Below, piece after piece: positions 1 through 9,287 of a stretch of DNA of 64,000 nucleotides (the stretch's first letter is position 1; the number at the start of each line of letters is the position of its first letter). Made by a program: the position numbers and the translations under genes. Under the pieces are notes generated by a model. The model was given only the letters and a program-made list of their open reading frames with translations, made no database searches and was not told where the DNA came from. The stretch covers positions 62,001 to 126,000 of the forward strand of contig DDDG01000006.1 in NCBI GenBank assembly GCA_002336245.1. Direction: 5' to 3'. Source of the stretch: Flavobacteriales bacterium UBA1986 (GTDB taxonomy: Bacteria > Bacteroidota > Bacteroidia > Flavobacteriales_G > Salibacteraceae).

Positions 1-606
1 GTACAGAGCAACAACATTCATCTTCAAGCAGTCTCGTTCAATGAGTTGGGCTTCATCGTTTCTCGGGATGACGCACAATTGGCTGAACGCTATTTCTTTA
101 AAGCCGACAGCATCTGGTCCGACTTAGGTTACCCTCGTTATCAATCGAGTGTACGCATCAATCGACTCAGGAATTTTCTCAATATGGGCAAGTATGATGA
201 GTACGACCGGCTTTTGCCTTCTGTTATGGAAATGCTGGAAGGTCGAGACTGGTACGTTGCAGAGCACGACCTAATCATCATTAAGAAAGATAAAGCTGCT
301 TTGCAAGGCAATTACAAGCTTGCCTACGAATTGGCAGACTCTAGGCAAGACTTGTTGATTCGCATTTTAGAAAGTGATTTTGAGCAACGAATCGGAGCTT
401 TGGAAGCGCAAAATAATATGGGCAAAAAGGAGCAAATCATTGAGGTGCAAAAAGCCCGCTTGGCAACCGACGAAATACGATACCGACGTACCAATCAACT
501 CCTCCTTGCAATGTCAATTGCCGGAATTGCTCTGATTACAACGATCATTGTTCTTTTCATCTTTTACAGAAACACGCGAAAAAGTAAGCTCGAATTGGAG
601 TCATGA
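1..606 (+). CDS. C-terminal part of TPR/coiled-coil membrane protein (5' end outside window)
   Basis: The frame is open from base 1, so the gene begins before the window. The visible part is alpha-helical with TPR-like spacing, then a charged probable coiled coil (about nt 380-480), then one hydrophobic transmembrane segment (about nt 490-570) followed by a short basic tail and a TGA stop. In Bacteroidota this order (TPR, coiled coil, TM) normally continues into a histidine kinase or a LuxR-type HTH domain. Here the protein stops a dozen residues after the membrane segment and none of the downstream 170 bp encodes such a domain, so it is either a truncated sensor or a membrane-anchored TPR protein. 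Function not assigned. Confidence 0.6.
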   Translation, partial: VQSNNIHLQAVSFNELGFIVSRDDAQLAERYFFKADSIWSDLGYPRYQSSVRINRLRNFLNMGKYDEYDRLLPSVMEMLEGRDWYVAEHDLIIIKKDKAALQGNYKLAYELADSRQDLLIRILESDFEQRIGALEAQNNMGKKEQIIEVQKARLATDEIRYRRTNQLLLAMSIAGIALITTIIVLFIFYRNTRKSKLELES

Positions 607-778
607 AAAGTCTGTAACCCCATTCGTTCGCCAATGCTGGAAGGAATGTTTGCAATAGCGGAAAGACCGACTGAATGAATCTGAAGGCTAAGGGGGTGGC
701 TTTTGCTTTTTTAACTTTACTTTCCATCATTGCTGCAAACTTTCTCGGACAATTGTAGTTATTCTAAAAACCAATCGG
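607..778. other. Intergenic gap without recognisable gene
   Basis: About 170 bp between the TPR protein and msrB. It holds a T-rich stretch near 705-725 and no ORF or obvious repeat. No clear TAnnTTTG box was found for msrB. Confidence 0.5.
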
Positions 779-1285
779 ATGCGTTACCTATTTATCTTTT
801 CAGCACTTCTCATTTCTTTTCAAGCATGCACCCAGGGAAGCATGTCGAAACAACAGGCAAAAACGGAATCTACAGAGCAATCTTTTCCATTGCAGAAATC
901 TGACGAAGAATGGAAGGCAGAGCTGACTCCAGAGCAATACAATGTTCTTCGTAAAAAAGGAACCGAAGCTCGATTCACTGAGATTTACAACGATCCAAAA
1001 GATGGCATTTACAGATGCTCAGCTTGCAACACTCCCCTCTTCGATGCGAAAACGAAATACAACTCCGGTTCAGGCTGGCCAGCCTTTTACGACATCGTCT
1101 CACCAGAGAATGTGGTTCTAGCAGAAGACAAATCTTTAGGAATGGTGCGAAACGAAGTGCTTTGTGGAAAGTGCGGTGGTCACCTCGGACACGTATTCGA
1201 AGACGGCCCCAAACCTACTGGCTTGCGCTACTGCATCAATTCCGTTTGCCTCGACTTTGATAAAAGTCAGAGTTCAGATAAGTAG
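779..1285 (+). CDS. msrB: Peptide-methionine (R)-S-oxide reductase, lipoprotein form
   Basis: Reduces the R epimer of methionine sulfoxide in proteins. The first residues form a lipoprotein signal with a lipobox ending at Cys17 (FQAC), so the enzyme is probably tethered in the periplasm. The SelR domain fills about residues 42-165. The structural zinc is provided by two CxxC pairs (Cys80/Cys83 and Cys129/Cys132), and the catalytic Cys152 sits in the RYCxNS motif. 168 aa is usual for an MsrB with a signal peptide. The 3' end overlaps the convergent glycosyltransferase gene by 19 bp. No msrA is adjacent. Confidence 0.95.
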   Translation: MRYLFIFSALLISFQACTQGSMSKQQAKTESTEQSFPLQKSDEEWKAELTPEQYNVLRKKGTEARFTEIYNDPKDGIYRCSACNTPLFDAKTKYNSGSGWPAFYDIVSPENVVLAEDKSLGMVRNEVLCGKCGGHLGHVFEDGPKPTGLRYCINSVCLDFDKSQSSDK

Positions 1286-2439
1286 CCTTTCAAGTCTTTC
1301 CAATGGGCCGTCCAGCTCAAATGCTCCCGACTAAGTTTTCGGCCCAAGTCTGCTTTCTTCTCAGCCAAACTGAAATCCTCGATTAGGTATTCAACTTCCC
1401 GACGAAACTTCTCGGAATCTTCTGCAATCGACAATGCATCCATGACTGGGTCAAGACTTTCAGCTCCAATTTGAGTGGTGACGCAGGGCAGACCTCGATA
1501 TAGACTCTCCACCACCTTAATCTTCATTCCACTTCCATAATTGAGTGGAGCAATGCTCAGCCGTGAGTTTTGGAAAAAGGGCTCTAAGTCATCGACAAAG
1601 CCATGATAGTTCACTCCATCCATTCGTTTCAGAAGAGAAACAAACACACTCGAAGCACCCTTTCCACAGATGTCCAATTCAAGTTCCGCATGACGAGCCT
1701 TCAGTGGAGGCCATATCTCGCGAAGAAACCAAACCAAGCCTTCTAAATTGGGATCCCAACTGAGGGTTCCAAAGAATAGAATTCGGGCATTCTTGCCTTC
1801 AAATTTTATCTCATTTCGATCGAGTAAATCTTCTGCACCCAAATGAAATGTTGTGAAGAGCTTTTCCTTTGGAATGCCAGCATTTGAAAGCACTTCCTGA
1901 TCGGCGGGCGCGGCCCATACTTGTGCAGAACGTTCGCAGGAAGCGAGTTCAAAACGTTTCACTCTCTGGGCTTCCAGTTCGAGAACCATGGACATCGGGA
2001 AAGAAGAGATTTCAGACTTCCGTTGCCACAGCATATGCTCCGCATTGTGTTCGTGCAAAACAACCTTGGCCTTACAGTTTTTAGGAACGAACTGCATCAT
2101 CTCCAGATGATCGACCAAAAGCACGTCGGCCCAGTCGAGCTTTTCGTTCACAGCCTTTTGAATTTCTTTCGAGGAGTTTCTGAAAGTATTGAGGCTTGGC
2201 GCAATCATCCAACTCTTCAAGAAGTTGATTTTCGTTCTAGGCCGCTCATTGGGGAAACTCATACAGAATTCCATCTTCCAATCCTTGAGCTCACCCAAAT
2301 CCTCCCCTTCCTTCTCTCCGCAAATCAAACCCACCTTATATTCCGAACACATGTGTTTCAGAAGATGGTAGGATTTCACCTTCCCGCCCGAATCCGGTGG
2401 GGAGGGAATTTGACTGCTCAGAAAGAGGATTTTCTTCAC
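1267..2439 (-). CDS. Glycosyltransferase family 4 (group 1)
   Basis: A 390-aa GT-B fold glycosyltransferase. The N-terminus has the nucleotide-fold start seen in sugar transferases (SSQIPSPPDSGGKVKS, residues 7-22), and the C-terminal half has the GT4 donor-binding region with SGMKIKVVES near residue 305 and the following conserved Glu. Donor and acceptor are unknown; a role in exopolysaccharide or surface glycan synthesis is inferred from the family. It is a single gene, convergent with msrB (19-bp overlap). A perfect -7 box (TAGTTTTG on the minus strand, 2444-2451) ends only 4 nt before the ATG, so the mRNA may be leaderless. Confidence 0.82.
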   Translation of the reverse strand: MKKILFLSSQIPSPPDSGGKVKSYHLLKHMCSEYKVGLICGEKEGEDLGELKDWKMEFCMSFPNERPRTKINFLKSWMIAPSLNTFRNSSKEIQKAVNEKLDWADVLLVDHLEMMQFVPKNCKAKVVLHEHNAEHMLWQRKSEISSFPMSMVLELEAQRVKRFELASCERSAQVWAAPADQEVLSNAGIPKEKLFTTFHLGAEDLLDRNEIKFEGKNARILFFGTLSWDPNLEGLVWFLREIWPPLKARHAELELDICGKGASSVFVSLLKRMDGVNYHGFVDDLEPFFQNSRLSIAPLNYGSGMKIKVVESLYRGLPCVTTQIGAESLDPVMDALSIAEDSEKFRREVEYLIEDFSLAEKKADLGRKLSREHLSWTAHWKDLKGYLSEL

Positions 2440-2443
2440 GGCT

Positions 2444-2451
2444 CAAAACTA
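2444..2451 (-). promoter_or_regulatory. -7 promoter box of the GT4 gene
   Basis: TAGTTTTG on the minus strand matches the Bacteroidota consensus TAnnTTTG at all fixed positions. It lies 4 nt upstream of the start codon at 2439. No clear -33 TTG was identified. Confidence 0.6.
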
Positions 2452-2561
2452 GTATTCTCGTCGGGCTTCGAGCTCCAATAAATGGCTTCCCTTGAACAAG
2501 CACGAAAGAATTCTGCGATTATTTTTAGGCCAAGAATGAACTGACTTTTATCTTCACCGCC

Positions 2562-3314
2562 ATGAGAGCATTGATTACAGGAGCTACAGCCGGCTTTGGC
2601 GAAGCGATCGCACACAAGTTTGCAGAGAACAATTGGGATCTGATCGTTACAGGAAGACGCGAAGAACGTCTTAATGAGTTGAAAGCGAAGCTGGAACAGA
2701 AAGGCGTACAGGTTAAAACGCTCGCCTTCGATGTTCGAGATCGGACTCAAGTGGAGAATGCACTTGGCTCCCTAGATTCAGATTGGAAAGAGATCGACCT
2801 CTTGGTGAACAACGCAGGACTAGCAGCGGGTTTTGGACCCATTCAGGATGGCGACCCCGACAACTGGGACAGGATGATTGACACCAATGTGAAAGGGCTT
2901 CTGTATGTCTCCATGATGATCATGCCCATCATGCAGGAACGCAAGAAGGGACACATCATCAACATCGGATCTACCGCTGGAAAAGAAGTCTATCGAAATG
3001 GGAACGTGTACTGCGCATCAAAACATGCGGTGGATGCCTTGACGAAGAGCATGCGCATCGACTTGCTTCCCTTTGGAATCAAAGTGACAGGAATATGCCC
3101 AGGAGCGGCTGAGACTGAATTTGCTTTGGTGCGTTTTGATGGGGACTCCGAAAAAGCAAAAGGCGTCTACAATGGCTATACTCCGATGGCCGCAACCGAC
3201 ATTGCCGAAGTGACTTGGTATGCAGCGAACACTCCTCCAAACTTGTGTTTGAACGACATCGTGCTCACCTCTCTGGCGCAGGCAAATTCGTTTTATACGG
3301 AGAAGAAACTTTGA
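2562..3314 (+). CDS. SDR family NAD(P)-dependent oxidoreductase, YdfG-like
   Basis: A classical short-chain dehydrogenase of 250 aa. It has the cofactor motif GATAGFG (residues 6-12), the NNAG structural motif near residue 86, the catalytic Ser in the IGSTAG stretch and the YCASK catalytic Tyr/Lys. The wording of the N-terminus resembles E. coli YdfG, an NADP-dependent 3-hydroxy acid dehydrogenase acting on serine, threonine and related acids; substrate assignment is inference. It stands alone on the plus strand, with a TATCTTCA box (6 of 8 to consensus) 5 nt before the ATG. Confidence 0.85.
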   Translation: MRALITGATAGFGEAIAHKFAENNWDLIVTGRREERLNELKAKLEQKGVQVKTLAFDVRDRTQVENALGSLDSDWKEIDLLVNNAGLAAGFGPIQDGDPDNWDRMIDTNVKGLLYVSMMIMPIMQERKKGHIINIGSTAGKEVYRNGNVYCASKHAVDALTKSMRIDLLPFGIKVTGICPGAAETEFALVRFDGDSEKAKGVYNGYTPMAATDIAEVTWYAANTPPNLCLNDIVLTSLAQANSFYTEKKL

Positions 3315-3333
3315 GTATCGGAAAACGAAATGA

Positions 3334-3921
3334 CTAGAACTTAAAGCCGACACTAAAAGCAGCCCAATTCGTTACTTGGGTTCCATGAACTTCCCTATAG
3401 ATGGTAGATGGACCATACCCTGTTCGATATTCCTCTTTAATCGGCCCTACCACCGTTGAAAAAACAGGATTGTATGAAACTCTAGCAGTAAGTCTTGTTC
3501 CTGGTAGATCGTAGCGGTAACCTAAGCGCAAAAAGCCCATAGATCTCCATTGTCTTCCCGTAAAACCTGGAACTTGAGTTTCAAACTTTAAGCGCAACCA
3601 ACCCATTCCCCCTTCTAGGTAATGACCAGAAATTTTATCGGAATTAAAATTTAGATCGAGCCCAAGGTTGTACTCCAAAGGAACGTTCACATAGCCTTTC
3701 CAGAAGTCGTCTTTTTTGGGGATGAATCCTATTCCTGCTGAAAGGGAAGATCGAATCCAAGAGGTTCGATGATGCAGCCGCTCATACTTCACAGACAAAA
3801 ATCCACCAGCACCCAAGGCTTCAATTTGGATGTTGTTGTAAAAACGTGAAGTCGCATCGCTCTGGGCAATGCTTCCTGCAGAAAGGAACAAACAAGCGAA
3901 TAAAACTCCCAGGAATTTCAT
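3334..3921 (-). CDS. Hypothetical outer-membrane beta-barrel protein
   Basis: 195 aa with a signal peptide ending near residue 20 (SIAQ) and then alternating polar/aromatic strands ending in a phenylalanine (VGFKF), the pattern of a small outer-membrane beta-barrel. No specific family is recognised. It is the last gene of a leftward run, 10 bp after the ABM-domain gene, so it is probably co-transcribed with it. Its role is unknown. Confidence 0.6.
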   Translation of the reverse strand: MKFLGVLFACLFLSAGSIAQSDATSRFYNNIQIEALGAGGFLSVKYERLHHRTSWIRSSLSAGIGFIPKKDDFWKGYVNVPLEYNLGLDLNFNSDKISGHYLEGGMGWLRLKFETQVPGFTGRQWRSMGFLRLGYRYDLPGTRLTARVSYNPVFSTVVGPIKEEYRTGYGPSTIYREVHGTQVTNWAAFSVGFKF

Positions 3922-3931
3922 AGGCTAAAAG

Positions 3932-4255
3932 TTACAACTTATCTGAAAATGGAGTTTTCATTAAGAGATCTGCCTCCACCTCCATGGAATGGAGCGTTTC
4001 TATTGAAGTGCATGAGGCCTGCATTGATTTGCTGAAGACTTTCGCTTCTTCGGGTAAGGAGCCTCCCGACTCTTCCCAAGTCTTGCGATCGGGCCACTGT
4101 GCGTAGGCGATGTATTCATCTGGCTTGTAGCGGTGAAGTCGGGAGCCATAACTGCCCTCGTATTGATAGATGAGTTTGGTGAGCCCGCTCCACGCCTCGA
4201 GGAAATCTTCCTCTTTCCCTGTTTTGACTTTAAATGAATAGATGACTGCGAACAA
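3932..4255 (-). CDS. Antibiotic biosynthesis monooxygenase (ABM) domain protein
   Basis: A 107-aa single-domain protein resembling the dimeric alpha/beta ABM fold (AVIYSFKVKTGKEEDFLEAW at the N-terminus, then an aromatic YIAYAQWPD strand). Such proteins include quinol monooxygenases and many uncharacterised enzymes; the reaction cannot be told from sequence. It starts 3 bp after the stop of the large T9SS gene and is followed 10 bp later by the barrel protein, so an operon is likely. Confidence 0.65.
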   Translation of the reverse strand: MFAVIYSFKVKTGKEEDFLEAWSGLTKLIYQYEGSYGSRLHRYKPDEYIAYAQWPDRKTWEESGGSLPEEAKVFSKSMQASCTSIETLHSMEVEADLLMKTPFSDKL

Positions 4256-4258
4256 ATC

Positions 4259-7120
4259 CTAGTCCTTTGGACTCAACTTCAGAAACTTCTTTCTGGCAAC
4301 TCCCTCGGTACCTTCAAATTCTAGGAAATAAAGGCCTTCTGCAAAGCTTGAAACATCCAATGTTTGGAGCCCTTGATTGGAATTTCGCTCATAAATCAAA
4401 CTTCCTGAAAGATTGATTACCCGAATGCTGTTGATGCCAGCATCGATTTCAAGGTGAAGCTGATCCAAAACTGGATTCGGATAAAGCTTGAGAGACGATT
4501 GTAAAAGCTCCTCTCTGCTTTGAACATTGTTGATCTCTATTTCATAGCTGCGCAGGCAGCCATTGCTATCGGTAATCTGCAGCGTATAGCTCCCAAAGCT
4601 CAGACCTTCTGCCGTCTCCGTTGTATCACCGCTGGGGCTCCATAAATAAGAGTAAGGAGGAACTCCCCCACTTATTTGCGCTGTAATAAACCCATTGGAA
4701 GTTCCATTGTCGTTGCCGACAATAAAGCTGGCGGAGATCGAATCGGATTGATTGATGACTATGGTGTCCACACCATAACTGCTGCAACTCGCAGAATCCA
4801 CAACAGAAATCACATAAACTCCTGCAGCAAGCGAATCGAAGATGGAATCGGAACCCACTTGTCCATTCAGTGAATATTGATAATTGGGCCATCCGCCTGA
4901 AGCGGAAATAGAAATTGAGCCTTGCAGGGAATCGTAACATAACACATCCATGTGTTGGTCGGTATGAACCAGTGAATCAGGTTCAATCACCTGAACAGTC
5001 ATACTGTCGTAGCAAGCGATGTAATCAAAGGCTGTTACAGTATAGCTTCCAGGAGCCAAGTTGTTGGTGCTTTTTGCTGTATCTCCGTTGTTCCAGTAAT
5101 ACAGACCAACCAAACCCGGATTTGTAGGCAATGCGGTGACAGAACCATCTTTCGCTCCAGCACAAGAAACATTTGTAACTTGCACACTGTCGATGATTTT
5201 AGCTCCCTGAAGTACCGTAACAGAATCTACCACCTCACAGCCGTTGGCATGAGTAACCGTGACGTAGTAGGTTCCGGCTGGAACTGGTTGCACGGTATGA
5301 ATAGAGTCTTCTGTGCTCCATCGAAACTTGCAGTTCGTGAACATGCATTGGCAACCAGAGCTTGAAACATCCACGGCCCCAGTAGTGTCGCCATAACATT
5401 GAACATCGGACTTGATCATGGTAAGCTCAAAAGGATCTACCACAGGTATGGTGTCCCAAACTTCACAACCCGCTGCATCCGTTGTACGCGCATAGTAAGT
5501 TCCAGCAGTCAGACTATCGGCTCTTGTTCCAGTTGCTCCCGAAGACCAGTTCACGACGTAAGGTGCCGTGCCTCCCGTAGCGAAAACATCTGCGAATCCG
5601 TTGTTCTCAAAATTGCAAGTTGGACCTGTAGCGGCAAAGCCACTGCTTAAAGTTGAGCCCAAGCAAGGCCCACCCTTACGGTTAAAATGACCGTCTGAGT
5701 TCGTTCCCATATAGTGCCCCCAAGCTATGCCCGTAGCCGGTTCCGAGAAAAAAGTATTGATGCGCTGAACGAATATTCCGATGGCCGCAATCGGTACGAT
5801 GTTCGCTTTTCGCCGAACATTGATGATTTCCAAACTTCCATCTCCATCCATGTCACCAATCCAAGGCGAGGAAGTCAAGTTGGTTCCAGTATAGAAGCCC
5901 ATAAAATTGGAGGTGAAATTGTTCGTGAAATCTACGATGCGGAATTCATTTCGATAGCCTGCTCCCACTTTTATATTGACGCTGAAGAAAAGCTCATCTC
6001 TCCCGTTCAGGTCAAAGTCGTTCGCCACAGGTGGTGCGAACTCTAGGTCGCCAATGCTGTCTTTGAATACAATGTTGCCACTTGCCCCATCCAGCATGTA
6101 CTGGTAGTGATCGAAGTAGGTCGGCGTCAATCCACGGTTTAAGGTCAAAAACACATCCGATTCAAAGCCTCCTGTGAAGTTGCCAATCACTGGAGTTGTT
6201 GAACTTTCTTTTCCGGGGAAAGTCTTTGTCCAGATTGTACTAAAATCACTTCCATCAAAAGCTGTAGCTACTCCACTGAATGAAAGAGCCACGAGGTCTG
6301 GAATGCTGTCGAGCGTGAAATCTCCTAAAGCTGGTGGAGCAACAAAACCTGTGTTGGCTCCAGTCATTAAAGTCGTGGCTCCGCTCAAATCGTTGTTCAT
6401 CAAATTGCTTAGAGAATCGATGTAGAGATGTCCACCAATGTGCTCTCCGCCAGTTCCAAAAACAATCATCTTGGTTCCATCTCCATAAAAATCAACTAAA
6501 ATCGGACTCAAATAGGTCTCACCGCTATCCGGCGTCACAGCTTTGGCTAGAATGTTTCCGGTGGCTGCATCTAGTATCATCATGAAGCCAGGATCGCGCT
6601 GCGTTTGGTGCGGAAGCTTGGAGTGGTCGCCGCCGTTGGCTACCAAAATGTCCATGTATCCGTCGCCATTCTGGTCCGGAACCCATTGAGGCGTATAGAA
6701 ATTGTACCATCCGCTGTCGGAAGGCACCAAAGAACTTGTTGGGAAAAACTCCCAGAGTTGCGCTCCAGTCAATCCGTTGATGGCTTTAAACTCTGCATTT
6801 CTTCCTCCAATGAAGACATCTGGATTTCCATCGCCGGTCACGTCTTGGAAAATTGGACAAGAAAACATTTCGTCTTGGGAACCTACATTCCAGAGCGTGT
6901 GGCCACTGTCGCCATCGATCGCAATGACGCCATAGTTGGTGGGAACGTTATCCACTCCTCCACCCATTACAACGTCCATTACACCATCTGCATTTAAATC
7001 TGCCAGACGTGGGGAACTGAAGGTGACAATGGAATCTGTGAAATGACTCCAACTAAGATTTTGGGAATGAAGGCTTGAAAAAAGAAGGGAGGTAGCGAAG
7101 AATAGTAGAAATTTCTTCAT
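4259..7120 (-). CDS. Secreted FG-GAP / SprB-repeat protein with T9SS type A sorting domain
   Basis: A 953-aa exported protein. After a signal peptide (MKKFLLFFATSLLFSSLHSQ) come several FG-GAP/VCBS calcium-binding-type repeats (DLNADGVMD, DVTGDGNPD, DQNGDGYMD, DMDGDGSLE) over roughly residues 30-460, then about five SprB-type repeats with GTYYVTVT/GSYTVTA strands and GC-E motifs (about 480-850), and a C-terminal T9SS type A sorting domain (YPNPV ... GLYFLEF). It is probably a surface or secreted adhesin-like protein. The frame stays open to a further ATG at 7171, but a perfect -7 box lies at 7138-7145, inside that extension, so I chose the ATG at 7120. Confidence 0.85.
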   Translation of the reverse strand: MKKFLLFFATSLLFSSLHSQNLSWSHFTDSIVTFSSPRLADLNADGVMDVVMGGGVDNVPTNYGVIAIDGDSGHTLWNVGSQDEMFSCPIFQDVTGDGNPDVFIGGRNAEFKAINGLTGAQLWEFFPTSSLVPSDSGWYNFYTPQWVPDQNGDGYMDILVANGGDHSKLPHQTQRDPGFMMILDAATGNILAKAVTPDSGETYLSPILVDFYGDGTKMIVFGTGGEHIGGHLYIDSLSNLMNNDLSGATTLMTGANTGFVAPPALGDFTLDSIPDLVALSFSGVATAFDGSDFSTIWTKTFPGKESSTTPVIGNFTGGFESDVFLTLNRGLTPTYFDHYQYMLDGASGNIVFKDSIGDLEFAPPVANDFDLNGRDELFFSVNIKVGAGYRNEFRIVDFTNNFTSNFMGFYTGTNLTSSPWIGDMDGDGSLEIINVRRKANIVPIAAIGIFVQRINTFFSEPATGIAWGHYMGTNSDGHFNRKGGPCLGSTLSSGFAATGPTCNFENNGFADVFATGGTAPYVVNWSSGATGTRADSLTAGTYYARTTDAAGCEVWDTIPVVDPFELTMIKSDVQCYGDTTGAVDVSSSGCQCMFTNCKFRWSTEDSIHTVQPVPAGTYYVTVTHANGCEVVDSVTVLQGAKIIDSVQVTNVSCAGAKDGSVTALPTNPGLVGLYYWNNGDTAKSTNNLAPGSYTVTAFDYIACYDSMTVQVIEPDSLVHTDQHMDVLCYDSLQGSISISASGGWPNYQYSLNGQVGSDSIFDSLAAGVYVISVVDSASCSSYGVDTIVINQSDSISASFIVGNDNGTSNGFITAQISGGVPPYSYLWSPSGDTTETAEGLSFGSYTLQITDSNGCLRSYEIEINNVQSREELLQSSLKLYPNPVLDQLHLEIDAGINSIRVINLSGSLIYERNSNQGLQTLDVSSFAEGLYFLEFEGTEGVARKKFLKLSPKD

Positions 7121-7137
7121 TGAAAATTGAGCTTTCC

Positions 7138-7145
7138 CAAAGCTA
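7138..7145 (-). promoter_or_regulatory. -7 promoter box of the SprB-repeat gene
   Basis: TAGCTTTG on the minus strand, a full match to TAnnTTTG, 17 nt before the ATG at 7120. It supports the shorter start and suggests the T9SS gene can be transcribed independently of the upstream fabG operon. Confidence 0.6.
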
Positions 7146-7183
7146 GTGAAATGCAGCTTAATTGCATCCATCCATGAAAATAC

Positions 7184-9277
7184 TTAGATGCTTCCGTTGA
7201 ACTTTCTGAGAAACCACTCAATACTTAAGAGTCCGAGAAGAATGAAAAAGATCCATTGAAAATCGAGCAACTTCTTAAAGCGCTCATCGGTGTGCCCTAT
7301 TTCCTGAATGTTCTCGGAGTTCAGAATGGAGTCGACGATCTTAGCAGAATTCCTGACTTCAGTGAAATCCCCTCCAGTCTCTTTCGACCAGCGCTGAAGT
7401 AGGTTGTGGTCGGCTTTCACAAGTGAGCGTTCCAAGGAAACCTCTTGAACAACAAACTCACCTGAAGTTTCAAAACTTTGTCCAGAGAGCTGAGTTTTCG
7501 CGCTGTAAGTATACAGGCCAGGCTCAAGATTTCCTAGACTGAGCTGATAGTTCTGATCGGTTTTTTGAAAGGAAAAAGGAAATTCAGCACCTTCTTCGTT
7601 GACGAGAAGGAAACTGATTTCCGATTCAAAACTTCGCTCATACGACTGATTGTAAAGCTCTGCCGACAATTGAATTTCTTGAATGTCGCTGTAGGTTCTG
7701 TTCACGTTTAAGCGAAACCTCTTCTTCTCTTCTCGACTTGCCAGAAAACGCACGGTTTTACGAATCAGCTGATTGAAATTTTCGTGTCCTCCGGTTTTTT
7801 GGTAATCGTACAATCTCCAACGCCAGATCCCTTCGCCCAGCAATACTGCCAATTTCCGAACATCGCTCACATTAAAGAAAAGCAATGCTTGACCGGTGCT
7901 GAGATTCCCCACGCGTTGACCGAACAATACTTCGGTTCCAGCGCTCTCTTTGTAAGCTCCAAACGGACTGACCAAAGGCGGACATTCTTCGAGCCAGCGT
8001 TCGTCAAAATCTGTAGAAAATAAGCTGAAGGACTTGTTCAATACAGGGCCCGCTTCATTGCTCTTAAAACGATTGGTTCCGATGTTGACTCCGGTCTTCA
8101 AGGCATTGAGTTTTGCCAAATCAGAGCGCAATCCGGCAATGAACCATATCGGATAACCTTCATTGGACAGATCTTCCAGGAATGTCATGGAGCTCGCATC
8201 GGCAGAGGGAAGCTCGTGCGCTACGATGAGATTGTAGGAAGCACTGAGATCTTTGAGATTCTTGTCGCGAACGCTCTCCCAAGTGAAGGCATCGCACTCG
8301 TAATTGTCACTGGCACTCAAGGCATTCTTGACTGCCGCCACATCGGGGTGATACGACCGACTGAGGATGAGAACTTTCTGACGGCCATCTAGAACTTCCA
8401 CAAAACTCTCTTTCACATTGTTCTGAAGACTCCACTCTCCCTCGATGCTTTCAATTTCAACGCGCAGTCTTTTCAATCCCGATTGTTTCGCGCTCACACT
8501 GAACTCCTTTTGAAAACTAGCCAGTTCTCCTTCCACTTCGTGTAGGCTGGACGAAAGCAAACGATTGTTTTCAAAGAGCGATAGACGTATTTGCTCTCCC
8601 TTGGCATTGCTCGCACTGAAATTCACTTTTACGGGAAAGTCGTTGCCCAAGTAGACTACAGAGTTGTTTTCTAGTGCGTCGATCTTTAAATCTTTCGGGC
8701 TTGCGTTGGAGCCAAAACCCAATGTGTAGACAGGAGAACTCAAATCGTAGGCTGCATAGACTGGATCTTGACCACGGTTTACTTGTCCATCGCTGGCAAC
8801 AATCAGAGCTCCAACGTTCGAGCCCCCGTACCTCACGCCCAACTCCTTGAGGGTTGAACTGAAATTTGTGAGTTTCAAGCCGCCTGTGGAATCCTCTATG
8901 AGGCCATTGGCAAATTGGTGTTCGTTTACCTGATACTTTTCAGAAAGCCGTTCGATGATGGCCTGCTTCTCTGTTGGCCAAGTTTCGTTTAGGTAGACAC
9001 TGTCTTCGAGGAAGTCCACCGATTCCGATACATCTTCTAAAAATATGATGCTGGGCTTTTCAAAACGCGTACTGAGATACTTCAGAACTGGATCAAGAAG
9101 TAAGAAACAGAGTGCGAAAATCAGGACAAATCGCAAGCTGAACAGACTGGGCCTTTGCCATTTAGGCCAATCTTCGGTCTCGCCCGATTTTCGGTACAGC
9201 CAGTAGCTTACAAGAAAGGCTATGAGAGCAGAAGGTAATATCCACCAAGCGGAATAGCTCAGGCCTATGTCCATCAA
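7184..9277 (-). CDS. Membrane protein with VWA-like domain (BatA/aerotolerance-like)
   Basis: 697 aa. Two N-terminal transmembrane segments (about residues 8-27 and 46-64) precede a VWA-like domain that keeps a DxSxS metal-site motif (EDVSES, near residue 82) and an ASDGQVNRG strand. A second alpha/beta domain follows (VLILSRSYHPDVAAVKNAL), then beta-rich domains and a final TM helix at about 675-692. This is the organisation of Bacteroidota BatA-like or glutamine-amidotransferase-like membrane proteins of unknown function. It starts 10 bp after the fabG stop, so they are probably co-transcribed. Confidence 0.65.
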   Translation of the reverse strand: MMDIGLSYSAWWILPSALIAFLVSYWLYRKSGETEDWPKWQRPSLFSLRFVLIFALCFLLLDPVLKYLSTRFEKPSIIFLEDVSESVDFLEDSVYLNETWPTEKQAIIERLSEKYQVNEHQFANGLIEDSTGGLKLTNFSSTLKELGVRYGGSNVGALIVASDGQVNRGQDPVYAAYDLSSPVYTLGFGSNASPKDLKIDALENNSVVYLGNDFPVKVNFSASNAKGEQIRLSLFENNRLLSSSLHEVEGELASFQKEFSVSAKQSGLKRLRVEIESIEGEWSLQNNVKESFVEVLDGRQKVLILSRSYHPDVAAVKNALSASDNYECDAFTWESVRDKNLKDLSASYNLIVAHELPSADASSMTFLEDLSNEGYPIWFIAGLRSDLAKLNALKTGVNIGTNRFKSNEAGPVLNKSFSLFSTDFDERWLEECPPLVSPFGAYKESAGTEVLFGQRVGNLSTGQALLFFNVSDVRKLAVLLGEGIWRWRLYDYQKTGGHENFNQLIRKTVRFLASREEKKRFRLNVNRTYSDIQEIQLSAELYNQSYERSFESEISFLLVNEEGAEFPFSFQKTDQNYQLSLGNLEPGLYTYSAKTQLSGQSFETSGEFVVQEVSLERSLVKADHNLLQRWSKETGGDFTEVRNSAKIVDSILNSENIQEIGHTDERFKKLLDFQWIFFILLGLLSIEWFLRKFNGSI

Positions 9278-9287
9278 ATGAGGTCGA

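Noticed and set aside
1921..2481. 186-codon plus-strand ORF opposite the GT4 gene
   Set aside because: Antisense to a clear glycosyltransferase and without domain or start signal.
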